Below the pieces are notes generated by a model that did no database searches, was not told the DNA's origin, and worked only from the letters and a program-made list of their open reading frames with translations. From positions 1 to 64,000 of the forward strand of contig JAEYQK010000016.1 of assembly GCA_023410055.1 (NCBI GenBank): DNA of 64,000 nucleotides. The letters are read 5' to 3'. A program made the translations under genes and the position numbers. Shown piece after piece: positions 35,612-43,763 of the stretch (positions are counted from its first letter, which is position 1; the number at the start of each line of letters is the position of its first letter). The stretch comes from Acidobacteriota bacterium (GTDB lineage: Bacteria; Acidobacteriota; Terriglobia; Terriglobales; Acidobacteriaceae).

Positions 35612-35932
35612 ATGACTAAAGCTGATCTGATCGATGAAGTCTCCCGGATCGCAGAGCTGACCCGCAAGGATAGCGAGGTCATCGTGGAGTGCATTTTCGA
35701 CAGCGTGGTGAACTCGCTGCGCGCGGGCGACAAGATCGAGATCCGCGGTTTCGGCAGCTTCCGTACCCGCCAGCGCAAACCGCGCGTCGGGCGCAATCCC
35801 AAGACCGGTGACCGCGTCGAAGTTCCCGCGAAGAAGATCCCCTTCTTCAAGCCCAGCAAGGAATTGAAGGACCTCGTGAACGGAACTGAGGCTGCGGCGG
35901 CAGAAGTCCCGCCGGCGCCGCCAGCGCAGTAG
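35612..35932 (+). CDS. HU/IHF-family DNA-binding protein
   Basis: A nucleoid protein that bends DNA as a dimer. The 106-aa product has the HU fold (MTKADLIDEVSRIAELTRKD, then EIRGFGSFRTRQRKPRVGRN) and the DNA-intercalating arm with Pro (RNPKTGDRVEVPAKKIPFFK). A 17-residue Ala/Pro/Glu tail extends beyond the usual end. The arm sequence RNPKTGE/D-type fits both HU and IHF alpha/beta, so I do not choose between them. Confidence 0.93.
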   Translation: MTKADLIDEVSRIAELTRKDSEVIVECIFDSVVNSLRAGDKIEIRGFGSFRTRQRKPRVGRNPKTGDRVEVPAKKIPFFKPSKELKDLVNGTEAAAAEVPPAPPAQ

Positions 35933-35949
35933 GAATTCAGAAAGAGATC

Positions 35950-36014
35950 GGCCACGGATCACACGGATTTGCACGAGTTTCTATTCCGTGAACATCCGCG
36001 CGTTGTCCGTGGCC
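35950..36014. repeat. Inverted repeat downstream of HU gene
   Basis: GGCCACGGA (35950-35958) is matched by TCCGTGGCC (36006-36014), with ATCCGCG-like sequence between. It is followed by TTTGG and may serve as a terminator. Similar ATCCGCG-rich sequence without a clear palindrome occurs near 41635-41710. Confidence 0.5.
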
Positions 36015-36024
36015 TTTGGTTTCA

Positions 36025-36050
36025 AGATCGCCCGATCACCCGATTTTTCT
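36025..36050 (+). repeat. Short dispersed CCCGAT repeat, copy 3, overlapping a gene end
   Basis: AGATCGCCCGATCACCCGAT followed by TTTTCT. On the minus strand it supplies the last residues (K-I-G) and the TGA stop of the laccase-domain gene. Confidence 0.7.
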
Positions 36051-37019
36051 GATTCCCACCACGCTCATCAACCTGCCCGTCTTCCCGTGTTCTGCCCTGT
36101 GTGAGAAGAAGGTTTTGGTGTCGGACGCCGTACACTGCGGCAGCACAGTGATGTTCTTCTGACTGACACCTGCATCCATCAACTGACGACGGTTCGCCTC
36201 GGCGAGATTGAGCAGTATCTGTGTAGGAAGTTCGCTGTGACCGGGTGCCCGCATGGTCAGAAACAACAGTGGATACTTCAGGTGGATGTCCTCATACGTC
36301 TGCCACTCGCGGAAGAGTTCGTCAGCGTATTCGAACTGCGAACGGAAATGGTCGCGCACTTCCTCGCCTACCGTGTAGCAACAGTCGCGGATGCTGGGGC
36401 CGAGTGCAGCGTGCAAGTCACGAGGCTTCGATCCGAACCAGCGATGCATTTCGCCCACACCCTTTTCGACAATGCGATGCAACGTGCCGCGCCATCCGGC
36501 ATGGAAAATTCCAATAGCTTTCTTCTTCTTATCGACAAGGATGACTGGCATGCAATCGGCTGTCTTCACCGCCAGTAGAATGCCCGGAACATTCGTCACC
36601 AGACCATCCCCGACCAGTCCATGAGCAAAGCCGCGCGGTGCGCGACCCCGATCGTCGATAGTCGACTCCATCGCGAGCACCAGCCTGTCTTCTTCCAATG
36701 CGGTCACGCAATGAATCACGTCCGAGTGGACCTGCTTCATCTCGATGGTAGGCCACTGTGGCGCGCCGACCTTCTTCAAGAACGTCGCACGGTTTTTCTC
36801 GACCGCTGATCGAGAGTCGTCTTTCGTGAAGCCCAAGTTCAATGACGGCTTGCCATAAGATTTGGAAGAGCCACCTACCCGCGTGCTGAATCCATGCACA
36901 AGCCAGGGGATTTCGGAAAGACTTGGCGCGTTGAGTACCTTCGCAGCACCCGTCTGCTTCGGTACGGGCTTCCTCGTTGAGTTTGTTGCTTTTGGCTTAG
37001 TACTGGGCATCAGCATCAT
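36036..37019 (-). CDS. pgeF: YfiH/YlmD-type laccase-domain protein (purine nucleoside phosphorylase family)
   Basis: Family members act as peptidoglycan editing factor or as multi-copper/Zn purine nucleoside phosphorylase and adenosine deaminase. The metal-site residues are present: MKQVHSDVIHC, KTADCMPVILVD (His/Cys ligands) and GIFHAGWRGTLHRIVEKGV, then LGPSIRDCCYTVGEEV. I prefer a start at 37019-37010 (several Met codons), ~325 aa; a frame to 37058 adds an unlikely leader. A ~30-residue basic leader still precedes the domain. The last three codons and stop come from a dispersed repeat. Confidence 0.88.
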   Translation of the reverse strand: MMLMPSTKPKATNSTRKPVPKQTGAAKVLNAPSLSEIPWLVHGFSTRVGGSSKSYGKPSLNLGFTKDDSRSAVEKNRATFLKKVGAPQWPTIEMKQVHSDVIHCVTALEEDRLVLAMESTIDDRGRAPRGFAHGLVGDGLVTNVPGILLAVKTADCMPVILVDKKKKAIGIFHAGWRGTLHRIVEKGVGEMHRWFGSKPRDLHAALGPSIRDCCYTVGEEVRDHFRSQFEYADELFREWQTYEDIHLKYPLLFLTMRAPGHSELPTQILLNLAEANRRQLMDAGVSQKNITVLPQCTASDTKTFFSHRAEHGKTGRLMSVVGIRKIG

Positions 37020-37047
37020 TCTAAATGACGCCTGTTTTTCAATTGCT

Positions 37048-37076
37048 CGATGGCCCAATCGCCCGATGACCCGATT
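37048..37076 (+). repeat. Short dispersed CCCGAT repeat, copy 4
   Basis: CGATGGCCCAATCGCCCGAT followed by GACCCGATT: four spaced CCCGAT/CCCAAT hexamers. It lies between the divergent laccase-domain gene and the small hypothetical gene. Confidence 0.65.
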
Positions 37077-37108
37077 GTGCCCTCGATGCTACACTCTACT
37101 TACCTGCT

Positions 37109-37471
37109 ATGTACGATGACTTCACCGCAACCGACCGCTGGACAGGGCAGCCAGTCCACTGTATCTACCAGGCATTGATCGTCGCCATTGCCACTCGTCA
37201 TGCCGACGCCGTCGACGTCAAGTTTCTTGCTAATGGGCAGCCGGTCTGGATCTCGCTGCCGCACCCCGCATGGGGCGAGCACAACAAGCGCACAGGACGC
37301 ATTATCACCGACCCAATGGCCGTTCAGATTGCCGGCCGCCACCTGAAGACCGCCATCGAGAGCGGGGAAAACGGCGGGCGCGAGATGCATATGCTTACCC
37401 TTGAGCAGACGATGCGCCATATTGAGTCACTTGAGCGCGAGTTCACAAACAGCGTTTCGCAAACCGCCTAG
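37109..37471 (+). CDS. Hypothetical protein (120 aa)
   Basis: A soluble alpha/beta protein of unrecognised family. The N-terminal half is beta-rich and ordered (PVHCIYQALIVAIATRHADA, then VDVKFLANGQPVWISLPHPA). The C-terminal half is helical and charged (RHLKTAIESGENGGREMHML, then ESLEREF). The start ATG is preceded by ACCTGCT with no strong ribosome site. Coding character is supported by clean length and composition and by the two flanking genes having unrelated frames. No signal peptide. Confidence 0.65.
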   Translation: MYDDFTATDRWTGQPVHCIYQALIVAIATRHADAVDVKFLANGQPVWISLPHPAWGEHNKRTGRIITDPMAVQIAGRHLKTAIESGENGGREMHMLTLEQTMRHIESLEREFTNSVSQTA

Positions 37472-37712
37472 ACACGCTACAATGGTCTGTAATCCGATTT
37501 TCCCCGGCATTCGGTGTTGCTGTTGATACGGATGCTGCGGCGGGTCACAAACTTGAGAGGCGGGGCAACTTTAGTCCCGCACCACGTAACCTTACTCTGA
37601 GATGCCGCGGTTTTCCTGCTGTTCTCGCTTGTTACCCAAAGACTGCTCTGGGAAGCGAGTCGGACCAAGGATCGACCTTACTAATGCATCAGTCTTATTA
37701 GGAGACGCTCAT

Positions 37713-39542
37713 ATGTCCAGCCCAGCTCGGGTTGAAGCTATCAGCAGCGCCATCAAGCACAAAAGACTCGCACAGTGGATTCAAGAAATCGCCCAGTTGT
37801 GCAAGCCCGACCAAGTCCGCGTTTGCGACGGTTCGGCAGCGGAATATCAGGATATGCTCCGCCTCATGATCCAGGCGGGCACTGCGATCCCACTCAACGA
37901 CGCCAAGCGCCCCAACAGTATCTTCGTCCGGTCGACACCGGCCGATGTCGCTCGCGTCGAAGACCGCACCTTCATCTGCTCGAATAACAAAGAAGATGCA
38001 GGCCCGACGAATTACTGGCGTGATCCCGCCGAGATGAAATCGATCATGGAGAAGCTTTATGAGGGCTCCATGGCGGGACGCACAATGTACGTTATCCCCT
38101 ACAGCATGGGACCGGTAGGCTCCCCGATCGCCAATATCGGCGTGGAGCTTTCCGACTCCCCCTACGTTGTCGCGAACATGCACATCATGGCGCGCGTGGG
38201 CAACAAAGTTCTCGATGTCCTCGGCACTGACGGCGAATTCGTTCGCGGCATTCACTCCGTCGGCGCACCGCTCGACGCAACTGGAGCTGACACCCCCTGG
38301 CCCAATAACCCGACCGAGAAGTACATCTCGCACTTCCCCGAGACCCGCGAAATCTGGTCTTACGGCTCCGGTTATGGCGGAAATGCTCTGCTTGGCAAGA
38401 AGTGCCACGCCCTCCGCATCGCCTCGGTGCAGGCACGCGACGAGGGCTGGATGGCCGAGCACATGCTCATTCTGAAGCTGACCAGTCCGCAGGGTGAAGT
38501 AAAGTACATCACCGGCGCGTTCCCGTCAGCCTGTGGCAAGACCAACCTTGCTATGCTGATCCCGACCATTCCTGGCTGGAAGGTCGAGACGATCGGCGAC
38601 GATATCGCATGGATGAAATTCGGTGCGGACGGCCGCTTGTACGCCATCAATCCTGAAAACGGATTCTTTGGCGTCGCACCCGGCACCAGCATGAAGTCCA
38701 ACCCGAACGCCATGCTGACCGCCACCAAGAACTCCATCTTCACCAACTGCGCCATCACTCCTGAAGGCGATGTCTGGTGGGAAAGCATGACGGACGAAAA
38801 GCCGGCGAACTTGATCGATTGGCTGCGTCGTCCGTGGACGCCGGAATCGGGACGCAAGGCTGCACATCCGAACGCCCGTTTCACGACTCCGGCTCGTCAA
38901 TGCCCCGTCATTGCTTCGGAGTGGGAAGATCCCAAGGGCGTGCCGATCGACGCGATCCTGTTTGGTGGACGGCGCGGTGCGGTCGTACCGCTCGTGATCG
39001 AATCGTTCGACTGGCAGCACGGTACCTTCCTCGGCGCAACAGCCAGCAGCGAAACGACAGCGGCCGCAGCGGGCAAAGTTGGACAACTCCGCCGCGATCC
39101 GATGGCCATGTTGCCGTTCTGCGGCTACAACATGGGCGACTACTTCGCACATTACCTGAAGATCGGGGCGAAAGCTGGTGCCAAACTCCCGAAGATCTTC
39201 TACGTGAACTGGTTCCGTCAGGACGCCGACGGTCACTTCCTGTGGCCCGGCTACGGCGAGAACAGCCGCGTGCTGAAGTGGGTCTTCGAACGCTGCAACG
39301 GCACAGGTAAAGCAGTCGAGACTCCGATTGGTCGCTTGCCCGAAAAGGGCGCACTCGACCTAACAGGCCTCGATGTGTCGGAAGCCGATATGGACACGCT
39401 GCTCGCTGTGGACGTTGATGGTTGGCTTGCCGAAATCCCGTTGATTCAGGAACACTTCGCCAAGTTCGGTGACCGTCTGCCGCAAGGCATGAAGGACGAA
39501 CTGAACAAACTTGAAGAGCGATTGAAGAAAGCCAAAAAGTAA
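37713..39542 (+). CDS. pckG: Phosphoenolpyruvate carboxykinase (GTP)
   Basis: Converts oxaloacetate and GTP to phosphoenolpyruvate, GDP and CO2 in gluconeogenesis. The start at 37713 has AGGAG 8 bp upstream; a longer frame from 37602 is not supported. The product is 609 aa, normal for the GTP enzyme. Key motifs are the P-loop GAFPSACGKTNLAML, with reactive Cys, YAINPENGFFGVAPGTS, and IDAILFGGRRGAVVPLV (Mn and GTP region). It is single, with its own terminator, and implies growth on organic acids or amino acids. Confidence 0.97.
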   Translation: MSSPARVEAISSAIKHKRLAQWIQEIAQLCKPDQVRVCDGSAAEYQDMLRLMIQAGTAIPLNDAKRPNSIFVRSTPADVARVEDRTFICSNNKEDAGPTNYWRDPAEMKSIMEKLYEGSMAGRTMYVIPYSMGPVGSPIANIGVELSDSPYVVANMHIMARVGNKVLDVLGTDGEFVRGIHSVGAPLDATGADTPWPNNPTEKYISHFPETREIWSYGSGYGGNALLGKKCHALRIASVQARDEGWMAEHMLILKLTSPQGEVKYITGAFPSACGKTNLAMLIPTIPGWKVETIGDDIAWMKFGADGRLYAINPENGFFGVAPGTSMKSNPNAMLTATKNSIFTNCAITPEGDVWWESMTDEKPANLIDWLRRPWTPESGRKAAHPNARFTTPARQCPVIASEWEDPKGVPIDAILFGGRRGAVVPLVIESFDWQHGTFLGATASSETTAAAAGKVGQLRRDPMAMLPFCGYNMGDYFAHYLKIGAKAGAKLPKIFYVNWFRQDADGHFLWPGYGENSRVLKWVFERCNGTGKAVETPIGRLPEKGALDLTGLDVSEADMDTLLAVDVDGWLAEIPLIQEHFAKFGDRLPQGMKDELNKLEERLKKAKK

Positions 39543-39566
39543 GTAGCGCCGGACCCCAGTCCGGCG
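39543..39566. repeat. REP-like palindrome after pckG
   Basis: GTAGCGCCGGACCCCAGTCC followed by GGCG; GCCGGAC pairs with GTCCGGC. A variant of the CCGGACTGGAGTCCGG family, beginning at the pckG stop. Confidence 0.7.
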
Positions 39567-39575
39567 AAAAGTCAG

Positions 39576-39603
39576 AGCCCCGAAGCGTGCTTCGGGGCTT
39601 TTT
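39576..39603 (+). terminator. Rho-independent terminator of pckG
   Basis: AGCCCCGAAG pairs with CTTCGGGGCT around CGTG and runs into TTTTC. It also lies directly before the end of the convergent gene at 39610. Confidence 0.92.
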
Positions 39604-39609
39604 CATGTA

Positions 39610-40581
39610 CTACCTACCAAGATGAATGGCAAACTCCACCTCTACTTCGAACGGTACGGGGGTGTTGCCGCACATCGCGGGTTTGGACCTCCAATCTTTC
39701 AGAGTCTCGATAATGAACGGCTCAAGAAAGGTGCGAGTCGTGAGTGGATAGACGTTCTCAACTCGTCCGTCTGTACCTATCGTGATCTGATACTTCGTTG
39801 TGGCCTCTACCGAGCGACGACGCATTTCGAGGGGAAAGTTGGGGTCCGGAGTATGAATTGGGCTCGGAGGAACCATGTTCTCGCACCAGGCACTCTCGAT
39901 AGCTCCGCTGGGTGGCGCAAGGAGTTGCGGATCACTGGGAAGCTCGGCACTGTATTCACTAACGTTCATCTGGGTAGCCAAGATACTGTTTTGGAATACC
40001 TTTATTCTTCCAGGCAGCCTTCGGCCATTCACGTCCGTGTAATCTGAATACTCAGTACGCTGCTCCACAGAGTAATTAGCGGCGGGAGTGCCATCTTCGG
40101 AAAAACACCATGTCTCCGGTATGTACCCTTTTGCGTGGGTTGTTTCGACACAGCGAACCCGCACGTCGTTCAGCTTACGATCGCTCAATTTCCGGGCGCT
40201 TTCTCTCCGCAGTCTTGAGAGTTCCATCGGGATCCAGCTTAGCCTCCGCACCAAAGCTGGGGTATAAGGAGCACTCCGAAGTCGCCACGTGCGGTCGCCA
40301 TCCACGACTTGCACGGAATCGTAACCTTTCAGGTGAAACTCTCTGCGCCACCGTGTAGCGGATTCACGGTAGAGCAACATTGTTCCGGTCACCATTCCTT
40401 CAGATGTACCGAACAGTGTTACCGAAGAACGGACATACAGAGGTTTGTCCTCATCGATTTTGCTCAACTCGGCAGCCCGTTTCAGAAGAGCGTTTCCCTC
40501 GGCCACGTTGTCGCCGCAAAACGACGATAGAGGAACGAGGAAAATGCCTGTGAAAATGATCATTCGAAGAACGCACTTCAT
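39610..40581 (-). CDS. Periplasmic protein with TonB C-terminal-like domain
   Basis: 323 aa with a signal peptide (MIIFTGIFLVPLSSFC). Residues about 30-220 form a beta-rich domain that recalls LolA-like outer-membrane lipoprotein carriers (YVRSSVTLFGTSEGMVTG, then YDSVQVVDGDRTWRL). The last ~85 residues resemble the TonB C-terminal fold (PDPNFPLEMRRRSVEATTKY, then QITIGTDGRVENVYPLTT). There is no N-terminal membrane anchor or Pro-rich linker, so it is not a classical TonB. Such proteins are frequent in Acidobacteria and have no fixed role. It stands alone. Confidence 0.75.
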   Translation of the reverse strand: MKCVLRMIIFTGIFLVPLSSFCGDNVAEGNALLKRAAELSKIDEDKPLYVRSSVTLFGTSEGMVTGTMLLYRESATRWRREFHLKGYDSVQVVDGDRTWRLRSAPYTPALVRRLSWIPMELSRLRRESARKLSDRKLNDVRVRCVETTHAKGYIPETWCFSEDGTPAANYSVEQRTEYSDYTDVNGRRLPGRIKVFQNSILATQMNVSEYSAELPSDPQLLAPPSGAIESAWCENMVPPSPIHTPDPNFPLEMRRRSVEATTKYQITIGTDGRVENVYPLTTRTFLEPFIIETLKDWRSKPAMCGNTPVPFEVEVEFAIHLGR

Positions 40582-40710
40582 GGCAGTGAAGTATAGCTAA
40601 GGTGAGCTCCTGTCAACAACAATCGTTCTTGTATTCGCGTAGGAGCAAAACCGGACTGCTTTGCACGCGGCCGCCGAGACCGGGCGGCGCTACGGCCACC
40701 ATTCTCCAGA

Positions 40711-40743
40711 AAGAAAAACGGGACGAGCGAATCGCCCGTCCCG
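40711..40743 (-). terminator. Rho-independent terminator of apt
   Basis: On the minus strand CGGGACGGGCGATTCGCTCG plus TCCCG forms a stem followed by TTTTTCTT, 25 bp past the apt stop. Confidence 0.88.
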
Positions 40744-40767
40744 CTAATACATCCCTACAGTTCTTGA

Positions 40768-41313
40768 CTATATCTCGTAATGGATCAACGACAGCACATC
40801 GTACCCTGCCAGCTTCTCGCGGCCCTTCAGTGCATCGAGTTCTATTACGAAGGCAACGCCGACGATCTCACCGCCGAGTTTCTTCACTAGTTCAACGCTG
40901 GCTTTAGCGGTACCACCGGTCGCCAGCAGATCGTCAACGATGACCACCTTCTGCCCCGGCTTGATTGCATCTTCGTGTACCTGCAACGTGTCACTACCGT
41001 ACTCGAGGTCGTAGGTCTGGCTGATCGTCTTCGCCGGCAACTTCTTCGGTTTGCGAATCGGTACGAAGCCGGCGTTCAGGCGATAAGCCAGTGCGGGGCC
41101 GAAGATGAATCCGCGTGCTTCAATGCCCATCACGATATCGACGTCTTTGTTCAGGTAGTATTCCGAGAGGCCGTCGATCAGCTTCGCGAAACCGACCTTG
41201 TCCTTCAACAGCGTGGTGATGTCGTAGAACAGAATGCCGGGCTTCGGGAAATCAGGCACTCCGCGAATGAGTGATTTCAGCGAATCGCAATTGATCGCCG
41301 GTTTGGTTGCCAT
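40768..41313 (-). CDS. apt: Adenine phosphoribosyltransferase
   Basis: Salvages adenine to AMP using PRPP. The 181-aa product has the type I PRTase fold: PDFPKPGILFYDITTLL (N-terminal signature), a flexible loop, and the PRPP-binding motif VVIVDDLLATGGTAKA. GIEARGFIFGPALAYRL and FVPIRKPKKLPA are typical of Apt. It lies 3 bp after the acylphosphatase gene and is probably co-transcribed with it. Confidence 0.96.
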   Translation of the reverse strand: MATKPAINCDSLKSLIRGVPDFPKPGILFYDITTLLKDKVGFAKLIDGLSEYYLNKDVDIVMGIEARGFIFGPALAYRLNAGFVPIRKPKKLPAKTISQTYDLEYGSDTLQVHEDAIKPGQKVVIVDDLLATGGTAKASVELVKKLGGEIVGVAFVIELDALKGREKLAGYDVLSLIHYEI

Positions 41314-41316
41314 CGT

Positions 41317-41619
41317 TTACCACGCTCCTTCGATTCGAAATGACTTCAGGCCCGCAACTGGATTAGCATCTTCCACTTCCACTGCATCAACTCGCGCCGC
41401 ACGAGGCCCCTCACGGAGCTTGCCGTGCAAGGCATTGATCTGCTCTCTCGTGCCGGTTGCCAGCACTTCAACACTGCCGTCCGGATTGTTCCGGACCCAG
41501 CCTGCCAGCCCCAGCAACTGCGCCTCGCGCTCCACAAACCAACGAAAGCCGACGCCTTGAACGCGGCCTTTCACGATAAAGCTCTTTGTCACAACTGCGA
41601 CTTTTTCTGACATCGGCAC
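41317..41619 (-). CDS. acyP: Acylphosphatase
   Basis: Hydrolyses acylphosphates such as carbamoyl- or acetyl-phosphate. The 100-aa protein has the phosphate-binding loop with catalytic Arg (GRVQGVGFRWFV) and the catalytic Asn motif (GWVRNNPDGSVEV). The start may be the first or third codon (both ATG). It is the first gene of the acyP-apt pair; EF-P follows upstream on the same strand after 108 bp. Confidence 0.93.
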   Translation of the reverse strand: MPMSEKVAVVTKSFIVKGRVQGVGFRWFVEREAQLLGLAGWVRNNPDGSVEVLATGTREQINALHGKLREGPRAARVDAVEVEDANPVAGLKSFRIEGAW

Positions 41620-41727
41620 TCTTCAAACCTTACCGCGGATCACGCCGAAACTCGCGGATGAAAACGGGTCCAAAATCAGTCATGATGCTAATCCGCGTCT
41701 ATCCGCAAAATCCCCGGTTGATGTTTC

Positions 41728-42288
41728 CTACGCTCTCGACAGATACGCGCCTTCGCTCGTATCGACGCGAATCTTTTCGCCTTCGTTGATGAACGGAGGC
41801 ACCTGAACGACGAGACCGGTCTCAGTCTTAGCCGGCTTCGTCACGCTGCTCGCCGTCGCCGATTTCAATCCGGGTTCAGTCTCCACGACCGTCAGATCAA
41901 CAGTCTGGGGAAGTTCGATACCCACCGGCTTGCCGTCGTAGAACTCGACCTTGATCTGTAAGTTCGGCGTCAGGTAGTCGACCGAGTCCCCCAGCGTGTC
42001 CTTCATCAGCGGCGTCTGTTCGTAGGTCTCCATGTTCATGAAGTAATAGGTGTCGCCGTCGTTGTAGAGATACTCCATATTGATTTCGTCGACCACGATC
42101 TTGTCGATTGCGTCGCCGGAGCGGAACCGGTGCTCGAACATTGCACCCGTGCGGATGTTGCGGAGCTTGGCTTGGATAAATGCACGCAAGTTGCCGGGGG
42201 TGCGGTGCTCAACGCTGAACACCAGGTGCAGATCATTGTTGTGCTTGATGATCATGCCGGGACGCATTTGTGTTGCTGGAATTGCCAT
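41728..42288 (-). CDS. efp: Elongation factor P
   Basis: Relieves ribosome stalling at polyproline. The 186-aa protein has the three OB-like domains (MAIPATQMRPGMIIKHNN, YYFMNMETYEQTPL, GLVVQVPPFINEGEKIRV). The tip of the domain I loop reads HRTPGNLRAF. By alignment with E. coli (PGKGQAF) the modified Lys34 position is Asn33 here, and the Arg32-type loop is also absent. The factor therefore may act unmodified or carry another modification. Otherwise complete. Confidence 0.95.
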   Translation of the reverse strand: MAIPATQMRPGMIIKHNNDLHLVFSVEHRTPGNLRAFIQAKLRNIRTGAMFEHRFRSGDAIDKIVVDEINMEYLYNDGDTYYFMNMETYEQTPLMKDTLGDSVDYLTPNLQIKVEFYDGKPVGIELPQTVDLTVVETEPGLKSATASSVTKPAKTETGLVVQVPPFINEGEKIRVDTSEGAYLSRA

Positions 42289-42619
42289 ACGATTCCTCTT
42301 ACTTCTCCTGTGAACTTTGTAAGCGGCTGGCAGATGTCACCGGTTGCAGTTGCATGACCACAGGCAGGAACACAGCCCTCAGCCGCCGGGTGAGCGCAAA
42401 AAGAAAGAAAGCGCAAACACTTGATTTTACACGGCAACGGGCAGAGTTGGGAACCACGATGTACCCACCCCAAGGCCGCTCGCCAGCAGATTGCACAATC
42501 TCCGCAAAAGACGCCATCAGCTCCGGCTTTCAGACAACGGGACCAAGTGCGTCCTTTTCTAACCGCTGAGAGACAGACTATCCAACCCCAGAGCAGCAGC
42601 AGAAGAAGGAGGAGGCTCC
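42289..42619. other. Divergent intergenic region efp / CBS gene
   Basis: 331 bp without a supported gene. It should contain both promoters. I see no hairpin, repeat or riboswitch. The CBS gene is preceded by a strong GGAGGAGG ribosome site (42609-42616). Confidence 0.5.
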
Positions 42620-43303
42620 ATGAAGATCCGTGACATCATGGTCTCGGAAGTCGAAACCGCCGAGCCCGACGATACTTTGGACGAAGTAGCAATGATAATG
42701 CGTGAGCAGGATGTGGAGGCTATCCCAATCGTGGAAGAGGGAGAGCTGATCGGCATAGTAACCGATCGCGACATCGTGGTTCGATGCATCGCCGAAGGCA
42801 AAGATCCAGCGGAAGTCGCAGCCGACGAGGTACTCAGCGGCGAACTCCAGACAGTCGAACCCGACAGCGATGTCGAGCAGGCACGCCGCGTAATGGCCGA
42901 GCACCAGATTCGCCGTTTGCCGGTCATTGAAAAAGGAATGCTGGTCGGAATGGTTTCACTCGGGGATCTCGCCCTAAAAATCGATCAGGAAGAGCAAGTC
43001 GCGGACACCGTGGAGGACATTTCGGCCCGTGTGAAAGCAACCGACAAAAAGGCGGCAAAGAAGCAGCCCAAATCGGCTGGCGCAATTCTCCGTAAAACGG
43101 CAACCCGAAAGCAAGATCGCTCTGAGGAAGACGACCGCGGCAATGTTGATAGAACTCAGAGCACTACCGGCCAGGGAATCGCAAATCGTTCTGCGGACGA
43201 AGAAGCCGAGAGACAGAACCGTGTTGTTCCTATCCGTTCCCAACAGAAGACCAACTTGCGAGGCGATCGATCGAAAAGCTCATCCGGACGCAAGACGGGG
43301 TAA
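42620..43303 (+). CDS. CBS-pair protein with basic C-terminal tail
   Basis: Two consecutive CBS domains occupy residues 1-125 (MKIRDIMVSEVETAEPDDTL, IVTDRDIVVRC, VEQARRVMAEHQIRRLPVIE), a Bateman module that binds adenosyl nucleotides. After about residue 135 comes a long disordered, Lys/Arg/Gln-rich tail (KKAAKKQPKSAG, DRSEEDDRGN). Such stand-alone CBS proteins are often stress-induced. The next gene on the strand encodes a YtxH-type stress protein, which fits a general stress pair. A strong ribosome site (GGAGGAGG) supports the start. Confidence 0.9.
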   Translation: MKIRDIMVSEVETAEPDDTLDEVAMIMREQDVEAIPIVEEGELIGIVTDRDIVVRCIAEGKDPAEVAADEVLSGELQTVEPDSDVEQARRVMAEHQIRRLPVIEKGMLVGMVSLGDLALKIDQEEQVADTVEDISARVKATDKKAAKKQPKSAGAILRKTATRKQDRSEEDDRGNVDRTQSTTGQGIANRSADEEAERQNRVVPIRSQQKTNLRGDRSKSSSGRKTG

Positions 43304-43405
43304 TCGTTTCAGTCCTGGATCTTCCGTTACGGCCAGCAGTCGAGAAAACCTCTTCTCGGGCCTGTGACTCCAACTAGGGATGGAATTCTTTAGGGGGTAG
43401 CTTGA

Positions 43406-43720
43406 ATGACAGATTACGAGCGCTTTGGCGATTATCAGCCCTCCGAGCGTGGCGGCAACCTGGGTATGAGCTTAACTTTTCTCTTCATCGGCCTTGGGGT
43501 CGGGGCCGCTGTCGCGCTGCTTTTTGCACCCAAGAGCGGCAAACAGACGCGGCGAGCATTGCGCCGCAAGTATGAAGACGCGCGTGATGTCGTCGAAGAC
43601 TGGACGGATCAGGCCAGCGGCGTCATCGGAAAAGGCGCCGAGTGGGCCAACGCCGCCAAAGAGAAGGTTGCGCCCTTCGCGAACGCAGCAGCGAAACGCG
43701 CTCGCAGCATGGCTGAGTAG
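43406..43720 (+). CDS. YtxH-family protein
   Basis: 104 aa with one N-terminal membrane segment (SLTFLFIGLGVGAAVALLFA) followed at once by the family motif APKSGKQTRRALR. A long amphipathic Ala/Lys helix follows (YEDARDVVEDWTDQASG, AKEKVAPFANAAAKRAR), like LEA-type stress proteins. The start has GGGGGTAG upstream. Lies 102 bp after the CBS gene, same strand. Confidence 0.9.
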   Translation: MTDYERFGDYQPSERGGNLGMSLTFLFIGLGVGAAVALLFAPKSGKQTRRALRRKYEDARDVVEDWTDQASGVIGKGAEWANAAKEKVAPFANAAAKRARSMAE

Positions 43721-43763
43721 CATTTATGCGTCGGGCCGGAATGCGGTCCGACGCTTCAATTCA

